Shown here piece by piece: positions 59,505-64,000 of a DNA stretch of 64,000 nucleotides (its first letter is position 1; each line of letters begins with the position of its first letter). Origin of the DNA: Capitulum mitella (Eukaryota; Arthropoda; Thecostraca; Pollicipedomorpha; Pollicipedidae); assembly GCA_030062745.1 (NCBI GenBank), contig CP099846.1, forward strand, positions 24,345,701 to 24,409,700. Reading direction: 5' to 3'. Position numbers and translations under genes: made by a program. The notes below the pieces were generated by a model. The model did not search any database, was not told where the DNA came from, and saw only the letters and a list, made by a program, of their open reading frames with translations.

Positions 59505-60060
59505 CCTCCGAGAGAAGGTTTTGTGCTTTGAGGCGCCTGAAGACCTCGTTACGCGCCACCGTTGGCGGGTGCTTGCTGAATTCGCTGGTTCCGGTTCGAG
59601 GCGTAGCCAGGATTCGGGCCAAGAAAAGAGGGAAGTCAGATCCCCCCCGCCCACCCAACCATCCCAAAATTAGGAAAATGTGCTAAATTATGTCCGCCTT
59701 ATTTTCGTGGGCCCCAAAGAAATATGCCAAAACTATAATAAATGGCAGTTTGCGTACTGTTCCTCTGGCGTTGCATTGCCGGCCTCACGTGACGGGATGA
59801 CTCAATGAGAGGGTTCTCGCAATTTTGCGAGCAGACCGGGTTCGATTCTCGATCATGGCGAGGGGTTTTGTTACTGCTTCTGCATTTTTTTCTTTGCTCC
59901 TGCTCTTTACCGTCTCTATCATTAGTAGGTTGCCCTTTGGCCTGACAGAATGCCTCCGAATTGACCTCAGTACCGGCTCGGCGAGCGCTGAGTAGTCAGC
60001 CTCCCGACCACTGCTGCCATATTCCACCGCACCAGTCCCTCAAATCGCAGTTGCAGGACC
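59505..60060 (+). repeat. Dispersed repeat R4, forward copy
   Basis: Aligns with the reverse complement of 17120-17650. Order: CTTTGAGGCGC, CTCGTTACGCGCC, a C-run tract (59642-59665), GTACTGTTC, a tRNA-like segment, GCCCTTTGGCCTG, GAGCGCTGAGTAGTC. Confidence 0.6.
59795..59866 (+). repeat. tRNA-like segment inside R4
   Basis: GGTTCGATTCT at 59839-59849 is a perfect RNA polymerase III B box. Upstream, GACTCAATGAGAGGG resembles an A box, and CTCGC/GCGAG can form the anticodon stem. The T stem is mismatched and no clean acceptor stem is seen, so this is a tRNA-derived repeat, not a tRNA gene. Confidence 0.4.
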
Positions 60061-60620
60061 AACCAGAAACCTCGGTCCGACCGGCGAAGACCTCTGGGAA
60101 TACGTAATCGTCCTGTACTTTTAATGCTCGTAATCCCTTGCTCCGAGCTTATGGGGCCAATTGCCATTAAACATTTACCAATCGATGTGCGAGATGCGAT
60201 TTATGTATTTGTCGTTCCTTAGCTTGGTGACCTTTCAGTTTTCAACGTCGAACAGGAACAGCTACGAAGTTATGCATGTCCGTAGACAAACAGTGCAAGA
60301 GCACCTCGGAATATCTCCATGTTACATCGCATGTGCAGTGTTCTTTTATGTAATATGCCTGGCTGTTAAATTGTCTAAACTTTTTTATCACATTACACAG
60401 CTTTCACAAGGCCATGACGAAAGCAGACGCTCTGATAATAATGAAAGGTCTCCAACATAATCCAGCTCGATCGTTCTGTCGCTCCATCGCTGGTGCTGTC
60501 CTGCCAGATCGTTCGTGCTATTTTTTTCACGCCAGCATTTTGTGCCATTGGAACTCAGTATTTTTGCATTTGTCGTTGAAAATGTTTTTTTTTCTGGTAA
60601 TGGCGCAGTCTTCCCGTTAA

Positions 60621-61007
60621 ATGGTAATATTTATGAATCTGCTTTATTCATCTAGGAATGGTGCTCATGACGTTTATTTATTGAAGCGCACGAAAACCTT
60701 AAGAAACTTTCAGAAATGTGGCAAATCGCCAGTCTTTCTTTACCCTAAATGGGCGTCCAAAGACTTTCACATACGAGAAAGACCCCTGAACTGGCAGCAG
60801 TGTTCCAGACTTGCTCTCGTGCACGTTCGATTAGGGCTACTCTGTGATGTGTTGGGGATAAGAAAATCCGCCCACTATCACGAGCACGACTACTCCGCAC
60901 GGGAAGGTCGACAGCAAATCAACGTGACCTTTAAACCTTGTCGTTGGTTCCTTCGCATGTGTAAAGTCATGCAAGTACCGGCTTACCTTAAAGTGAATGA
61001 TAAATAA
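60621..61007 (+). CDS. Hypothetical 128-residue frame
   Basis: ATG at 60621 to TAA at 61005-61007. The middle (KWASKDFHIRERPLNWQQCS, LALVHVRLGLLCDVLG) looks protein-like; the ends do not. No domain recognised and no splice or promoter evidence. Low confidence that it is a gene. Confidence 0.15.
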   Translation: MVIFMNLLYSSRNGAHDVYLLKRTKTLRNFQKCGKSPVFLYPKWASKDFHIRERPLNWQQCSRLALVHVRLGLLCDVLGIRKSAHYHEHDYSAREGRQQINVTFKPCRWFLRMCKVMQVPAYLKVNDK

Positions 61008-61689
61008 ACGGCAGTGAGGAAGGATTGCCAACAAGATTGCAGAAAAGTGTGATTTAATGCGCAGTCCAATCCAAAAGAATGATTTCATTCCTTAAAAGGG
61101 ATAGAAATTCAGGATTGCAAATTTTGGAATCCAAGTCCTGATGATCTCTGGCTCAGGAGTTGTCAGAATTCCTCTTCAGCTGTCTTTCCGTTGACCTCTT
61201 TGGTATAGCGAACATTTCCAGTGTTTGCCGTTAGAGATGCTCGAAGTATCGTTGTTAGCTACATATGCAGCGCGGCTACTGAATGAAATGTCGGGAAAAC
61301 AGATCCGAACACACAGTCGACTAGCTCTTTGTGTAAGGTTTTGAAGGACTCGGACATGTTCCCAAGAAACGATGGTCATTCTCTTCATGTTGATGTCATT
61401 CTATCAAAAGCATTAATAGCAAAAATGTTGTCATAATTTCCAGTGGTTTTGGAAAGGTACCCTAAGATGTGGAATTGGTCATTAGTAAATTACTGATTCA
61501 AGCTTTGCATGCAATTTCTCAGTTTCCGGAGCTCACCACGCCACTGCCAAGTCCTTTCATATGTCGATGCTTCAGCGTTGAATATTGCACTGCGCTACCA
61601 CCAGGTTGACGTACTGCTGAACTGTGTCGATCTGAACGTGTGGTGTAGTGCTGCGTTATTCCACGTCTCGAGTGACTCGCTGCAGAGTC

Positions 61690-62720
61690 TCTGGCCTAGC
61701 ACACGCCTCTCACCCTCGTCATTATCCGCTGCCATCGGCTCGCCTCGTTCGCATCTCATTGGTTCCCCTCAGCCGCGCCGTCCCGATCGCTGATTAGCCG
61801 GCCCACCAGCCGTGCCGGTAGGTCTCCACGGCCCGCTCCATTTCTGCCCGACCGCCAGGCGTAATGTGTCCCGCCTGCGGGCCGGCGACTCTACACAGAC
61901 CCATCAGCGTCCCGCGGCTGGCGGCGTTCGCTTCAGATGGGCCGACATTCGCCGCGCGGCAGTGGCCCGGGAGCCGGCTGAGCCGACTCCAGCCCGCGGC
62001 CGCCGCCGAGTCCGCGGCAGAATCTGCCGCCGGCTTCTGCCCGCGCCCGCCCGACGTCCGCGGCGCCGCGCCGGCCGATCGTTCTGGCGAGCGAGCCGTC
62101 TGCACGCACCGCCCTCGCTCCGTAGACGGGCTCCCCCTGAACGCGACCCAAAGCGGCCGAACTTATTCCGGAGGCGTCCGCGCACGGCGCACTTGCGATT
62201 CACGACCACGCACGGGCGTCTGCGGCGCGCCTCGTTTTCTCCTCGCCGCCCCTCGGGCGCTCCGCCTGCTGGTCCGGCGCGGCGGTGCGTGGGATCAGTC
62301 TCCCCCGGCCGTCTCAGCCTGCGCCCGCCGCCTGCAGACCTGCCGCCGGCTATTGATTGGCTCCGGGACGTGACGGAGTACTGGCGCTCGTGCGGCCGGC
62401 TCGCGCTGCCTCTCGGCCGCGAGAAGTGCCGGCCGCTGCGTCAGCCGCGTGCGTCGACTCGTCAGGACTCGCGGCGTTCTCGGCCTGGCGTCCGCGTCGA
62501 GGTCGTGCCGGATTTGGTTCGTCCGCGATTCATCCTCGTCTGGTCGTGGTAGTTTGGCGTGGAGCTCGGCTCTCCGATACAGCCGACAGAGTCCGGCCGC
62601 CGACCAGATATTGCGGCTGAGCGCGGCTCGGCGCCGGAATTGAAGCCAGATTCCCCGCCGCTCGCCGGAGTCGGAGCTCAGCTTCATATTCACGCGACGA
62701 CGGCGGTGGCGTCAGGGAAA
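61690..62720. other. GC-rich CpG island with inverted CCAAT boxes
   Basis: Very high CpG from about 61800 to 62650. ATTGG boxes lie at about 61758 (CATTGGTTCC) and 62355 (GATTGGCTCC), typical NF-Y promoter sites. Frames are open on several strands because of composition, and none is recognisable. It may be the promoter or first exon of a gene extending beyond the window. Confidence 0.35.
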
Positions 62721-63139
62721 CAGCGACAGAAACTGCCGCAAATAGGATTTGCCCCAACTCAGTGTGGCGCACTTCTCGTCAGGACGTTAACCGAAGTTGT
62801 GGAAAATACCTCGCGTACTGTGTCGGACGGGCGCAGCGCCATTTGGTTTGGTTTGGACTCATTTTTTTCAAAATGGGGAGTCATCGTGGTCGTTGTCGAG
62901 TAGTGCTCGCATTGGACGATGTGAAGGGAAGTCACTGGGTCTGAAAAATCATGACAACTGCCTGTAACTGCTACCAACTCGTAGCCATGTTGCGGATTTA
63001 AGGCAGCCTGCTTCGTGAAAAATGCATAGATTGCAACGTTACACCTCGCTTGAAAAGAATCAGCCTTACGTCTCAGCTGTAAAACGTTTGAATCCATGCA
63101 GAAGTTAGAGCAGCAAAAAGCCAACTTAATTGGCAAAAC

Positions 63140-63570
63140 GTAGCGGGCCGCGTTTGCTGGCCGTCACGGTCGTCTTCCGTGCCGCAGTGTCGACCCGCTG
63201 ACAAATCGTCCTCCGCCGTCTCTTTCCGCCGTAATGGCCTTCTTGCCGGCCTCTAAATAATGATCACCTCGTGCGCCCGCCGCCGGCACGTGGCCGTCGT
63301 GAACGACGGATGTCGATGCCGGCTCCTCGGGGAGACGTTTCCGCTCGCCGCACGGAATACGGGAGCCGTAGGGGTGATGGGCACGCCCCCCCCCCCAGAG
63401 CGGTCGCTGTACGTCTCTGGGGCGGCCGGCCGACCAGCGTGCATCCAGCGCGCTGGACGGTCTGACCCGTCCGTGCGGCCGTGTGATACGGATGAGGGTG
63501 GCGGCGTCGATCGGCACGTAGTGGCGCAGACGACGGCGGGATTCTGTTTGGTTAGCGCGTCATAGGACGG
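63140..63570. other. GC-rich island, right end
   Basis: CpG-rich, with GGCACGTGGCC (an E-box) at about 63288 and a C10 run near 63390. Long frames on both strands are not recognisable. From 63570 to the end of the window I see no gene. Confidence 0.3.
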
Positions 63571-64000
63571 CGTGCATGTTTGGCTGGCTCGTCGTGTTTG
63601 ATTAGTGCGACACGGGACGCTGTCTGTCGGTGTTTGGTTGATGCACTGCTGGGGTGTGACCGTCTGTGTATTTGTTGTGTTAATGTGCGGGGACGGGTGA
63701 ACGGGCGAAGCAGGAAAGACCACCGTTGGTCACTAACGGGTCTTACAAATTGTAGGCAGCATAAGGCCTACGTAAGGCAGTTAAGGCAGCATTTGTTTAA
63801 TGCGGGACGGGGTGTTGTGTGTCGTATCGCGAGCTTAGGGTGAGCTGACAGTTTGTCAGAGCAACGTTGTAGGTCTTGCCTCTGGATCTACGGCCTCACT
63901 AAAACCCTGCTCTGTTTATCGGAACAACATTGTAGAGTGCCTCCGCGCTGAACCCACTAAAGTCCCGCATCACTTAGCCCATTAACACAAATGGCTGTCC

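Noticed and set aside
61812-62552. 246-residue Arg/Pro-rich frame
   Set aside because: Open because of extreme GC content; the other strand and frames are also open and no domain is visible.

Overview
The window is animal nuclear DNA, most likely from an invertebrate; I cannot fix the lineage. Two recognisable host-gene exons are split by a 3.2 kb intron with consensus splice signals. The remainder is dense with decayed transposons, microsatellites and minisatellites. Host coding DNA is very GC- and CpG-rich, while transposon-derived DNA is AT-richer. Two tracts (1-480 and about 18.54-20.33 kb) are almost free of CpG, as in genomes with mosaic methylation. There are no operons, CRISPR arrays or rRNA genes.

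Host genes. (1) MMAB, the mitochondrial ATP:cob(I)alamin adenosyltransferase, on the + strand: two consecutive exons (27618-27782 and 30993-31227) whose splice phases match. The later exons were not found. (2) A small secreted Gly/Pro/Ser-rich peptide on the - strand (7607-7338) with a signal peptide and a TATA-like box. (3) An intronless, broken fragment of adenosine kinase (ADK) at 41.73-42.1 kb. Several orphan exon-like frames (12.68, 46.4-47.1, 50.3, 52.1 kb) look protein-coding but match nothing I know.

Mobile DNA. 1489-5664 is a complete DNA transposon with terminal inverted repeats and an exact 8-bp target duplication. It holds, on the - strand, a frameshifted copy of a transposase-like protein family common in invertebrate genomes. 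Two families of roughly 1.2-1.3 kb elements have piggyBac-like ends (TTAA then a CCC-type terminus): family 1 at 14.8, 21.1 and 54.8 kb; family 2 at 23.6, 35.8 and (reverse, diverged) 10.05 kb. From 33.5 to 44.3 kb lies a nested stack: a CR1/Jockey-group LINE is cut by a long-inverted-repeat element (35063-38034), itself carrying a family 2 element. The LINE is cut again by a 5.3 kb foldback-like element (38667-43942). The arms of that element are arrays of a 329-bp unit in opposite orientations, and its centre carries the ADK fragment.

Repeats and gaps. A 540-bp compound microsatellite follows the LINE. Degenerate minisatellites lie in the MMAB intron (30.1-30.96 kb), at 52.4-54.0 kb and at 57.1-57.4 kb. 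GC-rich islands at 27.4-29.3, 31.2-33.0, 61.7-62.7 and 63.15-63.6 kb are probably CpG islands or unresolved exons. The other intervals hold short random open frames and nothing I can support.
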